A stretch of 64,000 nt of DNA. Source: Duganella alba. Its GTDB lineage: Bacteria > Pseudomonadota > Gammaproteobacteria > Burkholderiales > Burkholderiaceae_D. A program made the position numbers and the translations under genes. Position 1 is the stretch's first letter, and each line of letters starts with the position of its first letter. Below, one piece after another: positions 9,260 through 19,988 of this stretch. Under the pieces are notes generated by a model. That model made no database searches. It had not been told where the DNA came from and saw only the letters and a program-made list of their open reading frames with translations. The DNA lies in assembly GCF_009674495.1 (NCBI RefSeq), contig NZ_WKJN01000008.1:62001-126000 (forward strand). Direction: 5' to 3'.

Positions 9260-9967
9260 ATGTTAACCGCCACATACACCTTGGTAGCCCTATCGGTCGA
9301 GCAATCGAGCGTTCGCCTGAGTCTGCTATCGTTCCAGAAGTATGTGCGCACCACGCTCATGCAGCAGAACCGCATGACCCTGTCGCAGCTGGAATATGCT
9401 TGCGAAAATCTCAATACGCTATACCAGGCCTGTCACTGGCGCAAGACCGAGATGTATCTGATTCCGGCGCTGCGCGACGCCACCGAGCGCGCCGACCACC
9501 TGCTGGAAGAACTCAACCGCCTGAACCAGTCCGCCTTGCTGTCGATCCGCGTGCTGCAAGACAAGCTGGGTTCGCTGGCGGACGTCCGCGACGAGCAGGT
9601 CAGCGAAGTGTGCAACAGCATCGACGCCTTTTGCGCGGCGCTGCTGAAGCGGCTGGAAAAAGAAGAGCAGGAATTGTTCGCCCTGGCGCGCAACGCCATC
9701 GCCGGCGAAACCTGGTTCTCGATCGCCAACCAGTTGATGATGCACGACAAGCATCTGGATGAAATGAAACGTTCCGGCCTGCCGCCGGCCGAAGCCGCCC
9801 AGGTGGCGGCGCGGCGCCGGGCGCTGCCGGGCGGGGAGATGGACGACGGCCAGATTTCCATCCCCGGCCTGCAGGTATTGCCGATTATTAGCCTCGACGA
9901 CGCTCCGGCGGCGCCGGCGCCAAGGCCCACGCGGTCCACGCCGCGTGACGATGCACTTATGAAATAA
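9260..9967 (+). CDS. Hemerythrin-like (HHE) domain protein, diverged
   Basis: A 235-residue helical protein. Residues around KRLEKEEQELFALARN followed by MMHDKHLDEM resemble the last helices of bacterial hemerythrin (HHE) domains, where E-E-x-x-L-F-P-x-A and a final His bind a di-iron centre. Several expected histidines are not apparent, so metal binding is uncertain. The C-terminal 40 residues are Pro/Ala-rich and probably disordered. I chose ATG 9260 (MLTATYTLVALSV), which follows GGGAG; the frame is open 37 codons upstream but that segment is not protein-like. It stands 78 bases before the DUF349 gene. Alternative: a four-helix regulatory protein with no metal. Confidence 0.6.
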   Translation: MLTATYTLVALSVEQSSVRLSLLSFQKYVRTTLMQQNRMTLSQLEYACENLNTLYQACHWRKTEMYLIPALRDATERADHLLEELNRLNQSALLSIRVLQDKLGSLADVRDEQVSEVCNSIDAFCAALLKRLEKEEQELFALARNAIAGETWFSIANQLMMHDKHLDEMKRSGLPPAEAAQVAARRRALPGGEMDDGQISIPGLQVLPIISLDDAPAAPAPRPTRSTPRDDALMK

Positions 9968-10045
9968 CCGCCCCGTAGCGCACTAGCAGGGCAAATTTTC
10001 CCTGCGCTGCTATGATGGTGGTTTTAGCCATCACCATAGCGCACA

Positions 10046-12514
10046 ATGTTTGATTTCCTCTTTAAGCGTGCGACCGAAGCCTCGGCCGTTCCCACAGCAT
10101 CCGCGGCGACGCCGGAGCAGGACGCGGCCAGCGCCGCTGCCGCCAGCCGCCGTGATGAACAGACGCAGCGCGCCGCCGCGCTGAATGGCAATGAAGCGGC
10201 CGCGGTCGCGTTAATCCTGGAGAGTGAATTTGCCGGCGTGCGCCTGAGCGCGGCCGAGCACGTACAGTCGCAGCCGGCGCTGGAGCAGGTGCTGCACGCG
10301 GTGCGCAACACCGACCGCCGCGTCGCCAAGCTGATGCAGGGCCGGCTGGACGCCATCCGCTACCGCCAGGCCGAGCAGCAAAAAGCCCAGGCCTGCCTGG
10401 AGCAGGCGCAGCGCCTGTTGCAAGATGAGAAACTGACGCCGAACCAGGTGGCCGAACTGGATCGCCAGTGGCTGGTGGTTGCCGAAGTGCCAACGCTGGT
10501 CGATGCCTTCGCCGCCGCCCGCGCCGCCCTGGCCGCGCGGCTGGAAGCGCAGGTCAACCTGCAACGCCGCATCATCGACGCGCTGGCCGCCGTGCGCAAG
10601 CTGCCGGACAGCGGCCTGCCGACGGAAGAGGCGCTGCAAGCCCTCGAACGCCACACCGCCGACCAGGCTGACTACCAGCAGGCGCCGGAGCACAACGCCT
10701 TGCCGCGCCACCTGTTGAGCGATTACGCCCAGGCGCTGGAGCAAACGCGCGCCACGCTGACGGCGCCGCCGAAGCCGGCCGCCCCGGCCGCCAGCGCCGT
10801 CGCGCCCGCGCCAACCAAGCCGGCGCCGTCCGCCGCGTCCACATCCGCCGCCTCGCCTGACGCGCCGCAGGCCGCGGAAGCTGCACCCGCCAAACCGCCG
10901 AAACAGGCCAAGCCAGCGCCCAAGGAAACCGACAAGAAATTCCTGGAAACCATGGACGCCCTGGAGGCCGCCCTGGAACAAGGCCAGCTGCACGCCGCCG
11001 CCGAGCACGACAAATGGCTGCGCGACCACAAAACCCGCCTCAGCCCGGCGCAAACCGAACACCTGAACCACGTCCGCGCTGAACTGAAGCGTCTGGGCGA
11101 CTGGGCGCGCTGGGGCGGCAACATCTCGCGCGAAGAACTGGTCAAGGCCGTGGAGGAACTGCCGGCCCAGAAGCTGGCGATGAGCGAGCTGGCCAAGAAA
11201 GTCGGCAGCATGCGCGACCGCTGGAAGCAGCTGGACGCCGTCTCCGGCCACGCGCCGAAAAGCCTGTGGGAACGCTTCGACGCCGCCTGCACCAGCGCCT
11301 ACGCCCCGGCCGCCGCCCACTTCAAGCAGCTGGCCGACGAACGCCACGCCAACGCCGCCAAGGCCGAGGCGCTGATTTCCGAAACCCGCGCGCTGGGCGA
11401 ATCGGCCGCCGCCGAGGGCGCCGACCTGAAGAACGTGGCCGCCGCCGGCCAGCGCCTGCGCCAGATGTGGACCCGCCTGGGCACCATCGACCGCAAGGAA
11501 AAGCGCAAGCTGGATCACACCTTCGACAAGGTGCTGGCCCACATGCTGGCGCCGCTGTCCGAGCAGCGCAAGGTGGAAGCCGCCAAGCGCGAGGAGCTGA
11601 TCACCGAAGCCGAAGCGCTGGAGCCGGCCGACCGTCACACGCTGGACAAGCTGCGCCGGCTGCAGGAACGCTGGCAGGAGCAGGCCAAGGCGCTGCCGCT
11701 GGAACGCAAGGTGGAGCAGGCGCTGTGGCAGCGTTTCCGCAGCGCGTGCGACGCCATTTTCGCCAAGCGCAAGGAAACCGCCCACGCCGCCGACCACGAG
11801 CGCAAGGCGCACCTGCATGCCCGCGAGGCCATCTGCAAGGAACTGGAGGACGCCACCTTCAGCGGCGAGGACAAGGCCCAGCTGGCCGCCATCGCCAAGA
11901 CGCTGAAGGATGCGGCGACGGCGTGGAACGCCGCCGGCGTCGTGCCGCGCGCCGCCGAGGTCCGCATCAACCAGCGTTACCACAACGCCGTCGGCAAGGT
12001 GCAGGCGCAGGCGGATGCGATCAAGCGCCGCGCCGGCGCCGCCCAGGCCAATGCGCTGCGCGACAAGCTGCGCCTGGCGCAAGGACTGGAAGCCGCCATC
12101 GCCGGTCCGGATGCCATCGATGTTGCGGACTGGCAAGCCAAGTGGACGGCGCTGCCGTCGCTGGGCAACGATTACGAGCGCGCGCTGCAAGTCCGTTTCA
12201 ATGCCGCCGTGGCGGCCGTCGATGGCCAGCGCGCCGCCTACGCGCAGGAGCTGGAGCGCAATCGCGCCAGACTGCTGGATGAGGTGCTGCGCCTGGAAAT
12301 CGTGGCTGGCGTCGACAGCGGCGCCGAGTTCGCCCGCGAACGGTTGAAGATGCAGGTGGAAGTGCTGCAATCGTCGCTGAAATCCGGCCAGAAGCCGCAG
12401 TCGGCCACCGCTGCCTATCTGCAACTGTGCGCCATGCCGGCCCTGGCCGACGCCCGTACCGCCAGCCGCATCGAACAACTGTTCCGCCGCATCGGCGCCT
12501 CGGAGCGCGCATGA
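10046..12514 (+). CDS. DUF349 repeat protein
   Basis: An 822-residue, highly charged helical protein with at least four DUF349-type repeats, for example around MRDRWKQLDAVSGHAPKSLW, RLRQMWTRLGTIDRKEKRKL, RLQERWQEQAKALPLERKVE and TLKDAATAWNAAGVVPRAAE. A Pro/Ala-rich linker (about residues 245-295) separates the helical N-terminal part from the repeats. No signal or membrane segment is present. The molecular function of the family is not established. The stop overlaps the moaE start in ATGA, which suggests coupled translation, although no functional link with molybdopterin synthesis is known. Confidence 0.85.
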   Translation: MFDFLFKRATEASAVPTASAATPEQDAASAAAASRRDEQTQRAAALNGNEAAAVALILESEFAGVRLSAAEHVQSQPALEQVLHAVRNTDRRVAKLMQGRLDAIRYRQAEQQKAQACLEQAQRLLQDEKLTPNQVAELDRQWLVVAEVPTLVDAFAAARAALAARLEAQVNLQRRIIDALAAVRKLPDSGLPTEEALQALERHTADQADYQQAPEHNALPRHLLSDYAQALEQTRATLTAPPKPAAPAASAVAPAPTKPAPSAASTSAASPDAPQAAEAAPAKPPKQAKPAPKETDKKFLETMDALEAALEQGQLHAAAEHDKWLRDHKTRLSPAQTEHLNHVRAELKRLGDWARWGGNISREELVKAVEELPAQKLAMSELAKKVGSMRDRWKQLDAVSGHAPKSLWERFDAACTSAYAPAAAHFKQLADERHANAAKAEALISETRALGESAAAEGADLKNVAAAGQRLRQMWTRLGTIDRKEKRKLDHTFDKVLAHMLAPLSEQRKVEAAKREELITEAEALEPADRHTLDKLRRLQERWQEQAKALPLERKVEQALWQRFRSACDAIFAKRKETAHAADHERKAHLHAREAICKELEDATFSGEDKAQLAAIAKTLKDAATAWNAAGVVPRAAEVRINQRYHNAVGKVQAQADAIKRRAGAAQANALRDKLRLAQGLEAAIAGPDAIDVADWQAKWTALPSLGNDYERALQVRFNAAVAAVDGQRAAYAQELERNRARLLDEVLRLEIVAGVDSGAEFARERLKMQVEVLQSSLKSGQKPQSATAAYLQLCAMPALADARTASRIEQLFRRIGASERA

Positions 12515-12969
12515 GTTTGAATGAAGTCCGCATCCAGACCGAGGATTTCGATCTGTCCACGGAAGTTGCTCAACTGCGCGCGGATTATCCCAAAGTAGGG
12601 GGCGTGGTCACCTTCGTCGGCACGGTGCGCGATCTGAATGAAGGCGCTACTGTGTCGGAGATGGAGCTGGAGCACTATCCGGGCATGACCGAACAGGCTA
12701 TCAGTGACATTATTGACAAGGCTCGGCAGCGCTGGCCGATTTTCAGTGCGCTGGTGATACATCGTGTCGGTCCGCTCAAGCCGAAGGATCAGATCGTGCT
12801 CGTGGCGGTCACGTCCGCACATCGCGGCGAGGCGTTTGCCGCCAGCGAGTTCATCATCGATTATCTGAAGACGGAAGCGCCGTTCTGGAAGAAGGAGCAG
12901 ACGCCCGATGGCGCGCGCTGGGTGGATGCCCGCGTCAGCGACGACCAGGCGCTTAACAAATGGTTGTAG
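12511..12969 (+). CDS. moaE: MoaE, large subunit of molybdopterin synthase
   Basis: A 152-residue protein matching MoaE along its length, with the conserved blocks GGVVTFVGTVRD, ELEHYPGMTE, IHRVGPLKPKDQ, TSAHRGEAF and YLKTEAPFWKKE. The last block holds the lysines that form the active site. With the sulfur carrier MoaD it converts precursor Z (cPMP) to molybdopterin. The ATG lies within the stop of the DUF349 gene. None of moaA, moaC or moaD is in this window, so the subunit partner must be encoded elsewhere. Its last codons are followed directly by the clpB heat-shock-type promoter. Confidence 0.93.
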   Translation: MSLNEVRIQTEDFDLSTEVAQLRADYPKVGGVVTFVGTVRDLNEGATVSEMELEHYPGMTEQAISDIIDKARQRWPIFSALVIHRVGPLKPKDQIVLVAVTSAHRGEAFAASEFIIDYLKTEAPFWKKEQTPDGARWVDARVSDDQALNKWL

Positions 12970-12975
12970 CTGCTC

Positions 12976-13001
12976 CTTGAAAACGCATCGCTGATCCCTA
13001 T
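12976..13001 (+). promoter_or_regulatory. Sigma-32 (heat-shock) type promoter for clpB
   Basis: CTTGAA at 12976-12981 and CCCTAT at 12996-13001 are separated by 14 bases. This matches the RpoH consensus CTTGAA, about 13-15 bases, CCCCAT with one mismatch. The element starts 7 bases after the moaE stop and about 35 bases before the clpB ATG, which has GGAG upstream. This is a pattern match by eye; position and gene identity agree with known heat-shock control of clpB. Confidence 0.75.
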
Positions 13002-13034
13002 GTTAGCGATAGTTAAATATATCGGAGCAACACC

Positions 13035-15635
<2,601 letters not shown>

Positions 15636-15643
15636 GCCTGGCG

Positions 15644-16561
15644 CTAGTGGCGGATGATGCGGTTGCGACCGTCGCGCTTTGCGCGGTACAACGCATCGTC
15701 CGCCCGTTTCAATACTTCCTCATACGAGAGATCGCCCGCGGTCATCTCGCTCAGGCCGCCGCTGATGGTGGCGCCTGGTCCCAGCGTTCCCAATTTCTGT
15801 AAAGCTTCCGCGATGCGGTGGCGCAGCCGTTCGGCGATCGGCATCGCCTGCTCGCCGTCGGTGTGCGGCATCAGCACCACGAATTCATCGCCGCCCAGCC
15901 GCGCCGGAAAATCGGTGGCGCGCAGTTCGCGCCGGCAGACGTCGGCGGTGGTGGCGATCGCCTTGTCGCCGGCCAGGTGGCCGTATTCGTCGTTGATGCC
16001 CTTGAACTTGTCGATATCGAAGATCAGCACCGAGGTCGGCGTCTTGTAGCGGGCGAACAGTTCGAAATGCTCGGTCAGGCCGCTCATCAGCTTGCGGCGA
16101 TTGAACAGGCCGGTCAGCGAATCGGTCTCGCTCTGCGTGCGCAGCAGCGTTTCCAGCTTCTTGCTGGCGGTGATGTTGCTGGCGACCCACAGCACCGCCT
16201 CCTCATCCAGCACCTGGTAGTCCAGCGGCTGCACGCGGCCCTCGAACCAGATCACTTCCGCCGGGCCGTCGCCGCCGAGCCCCTTGATGTCCTCGCGCGC
16301 CAGCGGATATTCGACCACATGCAGGCCATGCGAAGCCAGTGCGATGGCAATCTGTGTCTCGAACCAGGCGGCTTTTTCGGGATTGAGTACGTCGCAGATG
16401 GACTTGCCGACCAGGCCGCTGCCGTCATGGTAGTAGCGGCTGTCAGTGCCGCCGAAGACGGCGGCGTAGCGGCCGCTGCGGGTGAGGATGAATGCCGGGT
16501 CTGGCAATGCCGCCAGCAGTGCCGCGATCTGTTCGTTTGAAAAAAGGGACAGGTCCGCCAT
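15644..16561 (-). CDS. Cytoplasmic PAS-GGDEF diguanylate cyclase
   Basis: A 305-residue soluble protein with an N-terminal PAS-like domain (LLAALPDPAFILTRSGRYAA, about 10-130) and a GGDEF domain (about 145-300). The active-site signature LGGDEF is intact and RATD five residues before it is an inhibitory RxxD site, so it should make c-di-GMP under feedback control. No membrane segment is present. The start at 16561 (MADLSLFSNEQ) is chosen because it begins just before the PAS domain; an alternative TTG start at 16621 adds 20 residues and neither has a strong ribosome binding site. It lies downstream of and in line with the AraC-type gene, 109 bases away. Confidence 0.85.
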   Translation of the reverse strand: MADLSLFSNEQIAALLAALPDPAFILTRSGRYAAVFGGTDSRYYHDGSGLVGKSICDVLNPEKAAWFETQIAIALASHGLHVVEYPLAREDIKGLGGDGPAEVIWFEGRVQPLDYQVLDEEAVLWVASNITASKKLETLLRTQSETDSLTGLFNRRKLMSGLTEHFELFARYKTPTSVLIFDIDKFKGINDEYGHLAGDKAIATTADVCRRELRATDFPARLGGDEFVVLMPHTDGEQAMPIAERLRHRIAEALQKLGTLGPGATISGGLSEMTAGDLSYEEVLKRADDALYRAKRDGRNRIIRH

Positions 16562-16670
16562 GCGATATCGATTTTCTAATTGATCAGTTTCCACTAATGT
16601 ACCGTACTTTTGTCCAAGCAAACGTTATCGGCAGAAAAAATGAAAACTTAACGAACGGTCACTATTGTTG

Positions 16671-17456
16671 TTAGCCAAAGAAGGTCGACGGCGAGCAGCC
16701 GAAGGTCTTCTTGAACATGGCCGAGAAGGCGGACTGGCTGGCGTAGCCCAGCTCGGCGGCCACTTGCGACAGCGGCACGCCGCTGGCGATCAGCGGCGCG
16801 GCGTGCGCCAGCCGCACCTGCTGGCGCCATTGCGTGTAGCCCATGCCGAGTTCGCGCTCAAACAGCCGGGCCAGCGTGCGCTCCGAGGCGCCGACCTGCG
16901 TGGCCCACGCCGCCAGCGTGTGCTCGGCGCCCGGTTCGGCGATCAGGGCGTCGCACAAGGCCTTCAGGCGCTTGTCGGTCGGCAGCGGCACGCGCACCGG
17001 GCGCACGGCGCAGCGCGGGATTTCGTCCAGGATCATTTCCATCAGCAGCTGCTCGCGCGGCGACTGCTCGTCGCGGTCGTGCTGTTCCAGCGCCACCAGC
17101 AGTTCGCGCAGCAGGCCGGACAGCTCCAGCAGCTTGCACTCGCCGCCGGCGAAGGGGGAACGCCCGGCGTACACCGACATCGGCCGCAGGTCCGTGTTTT
17201 CCAGCACCGTGACGCTGTGCTCGACGCCCGGCGGTATCCAGATGGCGCGCTGCGGCGGCACGATCCAGCTGCTGTGGTTGGCGTCGACGCGCATCACGCC
17301 ACGCAGGGCGTAGGTGAACTGGCCCCATTCGTGATGGTGGGGCGGCAGCATGGCGGTGGCCTGCAGGTCGCGGCCGGCCATGGTCAGCGGCCGCCCGGCG
17401 CTCGGCTGGTCGTTATGCCAGTTGAAGTGGGTGTGGCTGACGATGGGAATAGGCAT
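16671..17456 (-). CDS. AraC-family transcription regulator (cupin plus HTH)
   Basis: A 261-residue regulator with an N-terminal cupin-like sensor (HHHEWGQFTYALRGVMRVD, then IPPGVEHSV) and a C-terminal double helix-turn-helix (about 165-261) ending in the AraC signature VAAELGYASQSAFSAMFKKT. The histidine-rich cupin entry suggests small-ligand or metal binding. It is divergent from the MFS transporter gene with a 91-base shared intergenic region, the arrangement seen for NimR-like regulators that control an adjacent exporter. The inducer cannot be inferred. Regulation of the transporter is likely but inferred from position only. Confidence 0.88.
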   Translation of the reverse strand: MPIPIVSHTHFNWHNDQPSAGRPLTMAGRDLQATAMLPPHHHEWGQFTYALRGVMRVDANHSSWIVPPQRAIWIPPGVEHSVTVLENTDLRPMSVYAGRSPFAGGECKLLELSGLLRELLVALEQHDRDEQSPREQLLMEMILDEIPRCAVRPVRVPLPTDKRLKALCDALIAEPGAEHTLAAWATQVGASERTLARLFERELGMGYTQWRQQVRLAHAAPLIASGVPLSQVAAELGYASQSAFSAMFKKTFGCSPSTFFG

Positions 17457-17547
17457 GGCAGAAATGCGATAAATGTTGTCGCTCTATCTTAAATCAGACC
17501 ATGGCAAATTGCTTACACTTCGGCAAAACAACCACAGAGAGAGCGGT

Positions 17548-18774
17548 ATGAACGACAAGACTTTATGGCGTCAGGACGCCCGGGTGATTGCGCTGGTAGG
17601 GCTGGCGCACGGCACTTCGCACTTTTATCACGTGATCCTGGCGGCGCTGATTCCGTGGCTGAAGCCGGAATTCGGCCTCAGCTATTCCGAGCTGGGGCTG
17701 CTGATGACGGTGTTCTTTGTTGTCTCCGGCGTGGGGCAGGCGATGGCCGGCTTCGTGGTCGACCGCCTCGGCGCGCGCACCGTGCTGTTCAGCGGCATTG
17801 CGCTGCTGGGCGTGTCGGCGGTGCTGCTGTCGAGCGCGCACAGCTATGTGCAGCTGATGCTTGGCGCGCTGGTGGCCGGCTGCGGCAACAGCGTGTTCCA
17901 TCCGGCCGACTACACCTTGCTGAACCAGCGCGTGTCCAAGGCGCGCCTGGCCCATGGTTTTTCGGTGCACGGCATCAGCGGCAATATCGGCTGGGCGCTG
18001 TCGCCGTTGTTCCTGACGTTCGTGGCGGACCGCACCGACTGGCGTACCGCGCTGCTGTGCGCCTCGCTGCTGCCGCTGGCCGTGCTGGCGCTGCTGGTCT
18101 GGAATCGTCATGCATTGCGGCCGGAACCGGCGGCGCTGCCGGCGGCCGGCAGAAGCGTTGGCGCGTCCGATGCCAGCGCCTTCGGCTTCCTCAAGCTGAA
18201 GGTGGTGTGGCTGTGCTTTGCCTTCTTCCTGATTTCCGCCGTGGCGCTGGCCGGCATCCAGACTTTTGCCGCGACCAGCCTGGTCAGCCTGTACGGCATG
18301 TCGCTGGGTACGGCGACGTCGGCCTACACCTGCTTCATGTTTGCTTCGGCGCTGGGCATGGCGTATGGCGGCTTCCTCGGTGCCGGCAGCCGCAACCATG
18401 ACCGCATCATCATGCTCGCCTTCGGCACGGCGGCGGTGCTGGCGCTGGTGCTTGCGGCGGCCGTGGTGCCGGCGTGGATGGCGGTGGTGCTGATGGGACT
18501 GATCGGCCTGGTGACCGGCATCTCCGGTCCGTCGCGCGACCTGATGATACGCGGCGCGGCGCCGGCCAATGCCACCGGCCGCGTGTTCGGCGTCGTGTAT
18601 TCCGGCCTGGACAGCGGTCTGGCGCTGGGTCCGCTGCTGTTCGGCGCGCTGATGGATGCGCACCATCCGGCCGGCGTGTTCGTGTTCATCGGCATCTTCC
18701 AGGCGCTGGTGATCCTGACGGCGGTCGGTGTCGGCAGCAACACCCGCGTGGCCGTGGCGCCGAAAACCGCATAG
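17548..18774 (+). CDS. MFS transporter
   Basis: A 408-residue inner-membrane protein of 12 predicted hydrophobic segments with the major facilitator loop motif between segments 2 and 3 (GFVVDRLGARTVLF). The region HGTSHFYHVILAALIPWL near the N-terminus resembles transporters of the fosmidomycin-resistance/oxalate-formate grouping, but no substrate can be named. ATG 17548 has an AGAGAG purine stretch upstream; the frame is open 25 codons further without a ribosome site. It is divergent from the AraC regulator and followed 36 bases later by the rraA-like gene. A small-molecule exporter induced through the AraC protein is a reasonable guess. Confidence 0.87.
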   Translation: MNDKTLWRQDARVIALVGLAHGTSHFYHVILAALIPWLKPEFGLSYSELGLLMTVFFVVSGVGQAMAGFVVDRLGARTVLFSGIALLGVSAVLLSSAHSYVQLMLGALVAGCGNSVFHPADYTLLNQRVSKARLAHGFSVHGISGNIGWALSPLFLTFVADRTDWRTALLCASLLPLAVLALLVWNRHALRPEPAALPAAGRSVGASDASAFGFLKLKVVWLCFAFFLISAVALAGIQTFAATSLVSLYGMSLGTATSAYTCFMFASALGMAYGGFLGAGSRNHDRIIMLAFGTAAVLALVLAAAVVPAWMAVVLMGLIGLVTGISGPSRDLMIRGAAPANATGRVFGVVYSGLDSGLALGPLLFGALMDAHHPAGVFVFIGIFQALVILTAVGVGSNTRVAVAPKTA

Positions 18775-18810
18775 AATTAAAATTATTTCAACAATGCGAG
18801 AGGGACGACC

Positions 18811-19305
18811 ATGAGCTTTGCCACCACCGATTTATGCGACGACCACGCCAACCTGCTGGACGACGGCCGCCTGGCCGCGCTGCCGCCGGTGTTCCGCCAC
18901 TACGGCCAGCGCGTGCGCTTTTCCGGCCGCGTGGTGACGCTGAAGGTGCATGAAGACAATGCGATGGTGCGCGCCATGCTGGAAACGCCGGGCGAGGGCA
19001 ATGTGCTGGTGGTCGATGGCGGCGGCAGCCTGCGCCGCGCGCTGGTCGGTGGCCAGCTTGGCCTGCTGGCGCAGGACAACGGCTGGGCCGGCATCATCGT
19101 CGATGGCTGCATCCGCGATACGGATGAACTCAACGCCTGCGACATCGGCGTGCGCGCGCTCGGCGCGCATCCGCAGAAAAGCAGCAAGAAGGGCGTGGGC
19201 GAGCGCAACCTGCGGGTGCACATCGCCGGCGTGCCGGTCAATCCCGGCGACTGGATTTATGCCGATGCGGATGGGGTGCTGGTGGCGCAGCAGAAGCTGG
19301 CCTAG
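18811..19305 (+). CDS. rraA: RraA family protein (RNase E inhibitor / HMG aldolase type)
   Basis: A 164-residue protein matching RraA throughout, with the core [20 protein letters not shown] and [13 protein letters not shown]. In gammaproteobacteria RraA binds and inhibits RNase E. Many proteobacterial homologues are instead metal-dependent 4-hydroxy-4-methyl-2-oxoglutarate/oxaloacetate aldolases, for which the Arg-Asp in the GCIRD motif helps hold the metal. Both roles are possible here and the sequence does not choose between them. The start at 18811 follows GAGAGGGA. It ends 5 bases before a strong stem-loop shared with the convergent small genes. Confidence 0.9.
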   Translation: MSFATTDLCDDHANLLDDGRLAALPPVFRHYGQRVRFSGRVVTLKVHEDNAMVRAMLETPGEGNVLVVDGGGSLRRALVGGQLGLLAQDNGWAGIIVDGCIRDTDELNACDIGVRALGAHPQKSSKKGVGERNLRVHIAGVPVNPGDWIYADADGVLVAQQKLA

Positions 19306-19306
19306 G

Positions 19307-19337
19307 AAAACAGCCGCGCCGGACTGGGCGCGGCTGT
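19307..19337 (-). terminator. Stem-loop terminator between rraA and the convergent small genes
   Basis: An 11-bp perfect stem (19310-19320 with 19327-19337) and a 6-base loop. On the minus strand it is followed by a short U run, so it can end the transcript of the small genes, whose last stop lies 8 bases before the stem. On the plus strand it follows rraA but has no U run, so it is weaker in that direction. Confidence 0.65.
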
Positions 19338-19344
19338 CATGCTG

Positions 19345-19569
19345 TTACGGTTGCTGTTGATGCTGTTGCAGATGGCGGCGCAGGCGCTGCTGGAATTCCT
19401 CGACGTCATCGACCGTGGTCAGGTCATCGTCGACTTCCACCATGTGGGTGGCGTGGCCGGGCGCGAACGATACGGTCGCCTCCACGCCATCCTTGTTTTC
19501 CGTCAGGTTGTGGCCCTGGACGGCGCCCAGCACGTTGCCGTGCACGTCCGTTACGATGGTCATCTTCAT
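19345..19569 (-). CDS. Small hypothetical protein, second gene of a coupled pair
   Basis: A 74-residue protein beginning MKMTIVTDVHGNVLGAVQGH. It looks like a compact beta-rich N-terminal part followed by an acidic turn (VEVDDDLTTVDDVEEF) and a Gln/His/Arg-rich C-terminus. The ATG is preceded by GGAGG at good spacing and overlaps the stop of the upstream small gene in ATGA, both strong signs that it is translated. No signal peptide or cysteine is present. I do not recognise the family and assign no function; it presumably acts with the 85-residue protein it is coupled to. Confidence 0.72.
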   Translation of the reverse strand: MKMTIVTDVHGNVLGAVQGHNLTENKDGVEATVSFAPGHATHMVEVDDDLTTVDDVEEFQQRLRRHLQQHQQQP

Positions 19570-19823
19570 GACATACCTCCGCCTTGCAGGTTGTGGAAGC
19601 ACCCGCCGACACCCTGGTTGTGGATGGCGACGAAGTACGTGGCGTTGCCGTTGTTGTCCTTGGCCTTGCGCTGCTGGTCGGCCAGGTGCACGGCGCCCTG
19701 GTTGGGCGTCTTCACATCCGCCGAGGCGAACTGGGTGCCACGGTCGCCGCCATAGGTGTAGCTCCAGAACGCGGTTTGACCAGGCGCCAGGAAGGTCAGC
19801 GGCCCTACGTTGTTAAAAGCCAT
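19566..19823 (-). CDS. Small hypothetical protein, first gene of a coupled pair
   Basis: An 85-residue Gly/Asn/aromatic-rich protein (MAFNNVGPLTFLAPGQTAFW at the start; YFVAIHNQG and FHNLQGGG near the end), suggestive of a small beta-sandwich. There is no signal peptide and a single cysteine. The start at 19823 is fixed by GGAGGAG just upstream; the frame stays open far beyond it but there it is antisense to rlmJ. It is followed by the 74-residue gene with an ATGA overlap and by a terminator, so the two form a two-gene transcript divergent from rlmJ. Family and function are unknown to me. Confidence 0.72.
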   Translation of the reverse strand: MAFNNVGPLTFLAPGQTAFWSYTYGGDRGTQFASADVKTPNQGAVHLADQQRKAKDNNGNATYFVAIHNQGVGGCFHNLQGGGMS

Positions 19824-19928
19824 AATCTCCTCCATGAAAGTATGTCGCGCCAGCGGATGCCGGCGTGGCAGTTCCATCTTAGTCAGCTGACATCGCCACA
19901 CCTTGATGCAAACGATGTGCGCGCTTTT

Positions 19929-19957
19929 TTGGTCGCCGGCGCGTTCTGAGGGATAAT
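19929..19957 (+). promoter_or_regulatory. Candidate sigma-70 promoter for rlmJ
   Basis: TTGGTC at 19929-19934 and GATAAT at 19952-19957 with a 17-base spacer, about 30 bases upstream of the rlmJ start. The -10 matches 5 of 6 consensus bases and the -35 only 3 of 6. Confidence 0.45.
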
Positions 19958-19988
19958 GTCGGATTGAATCAATCAGGATCACCAGCTT

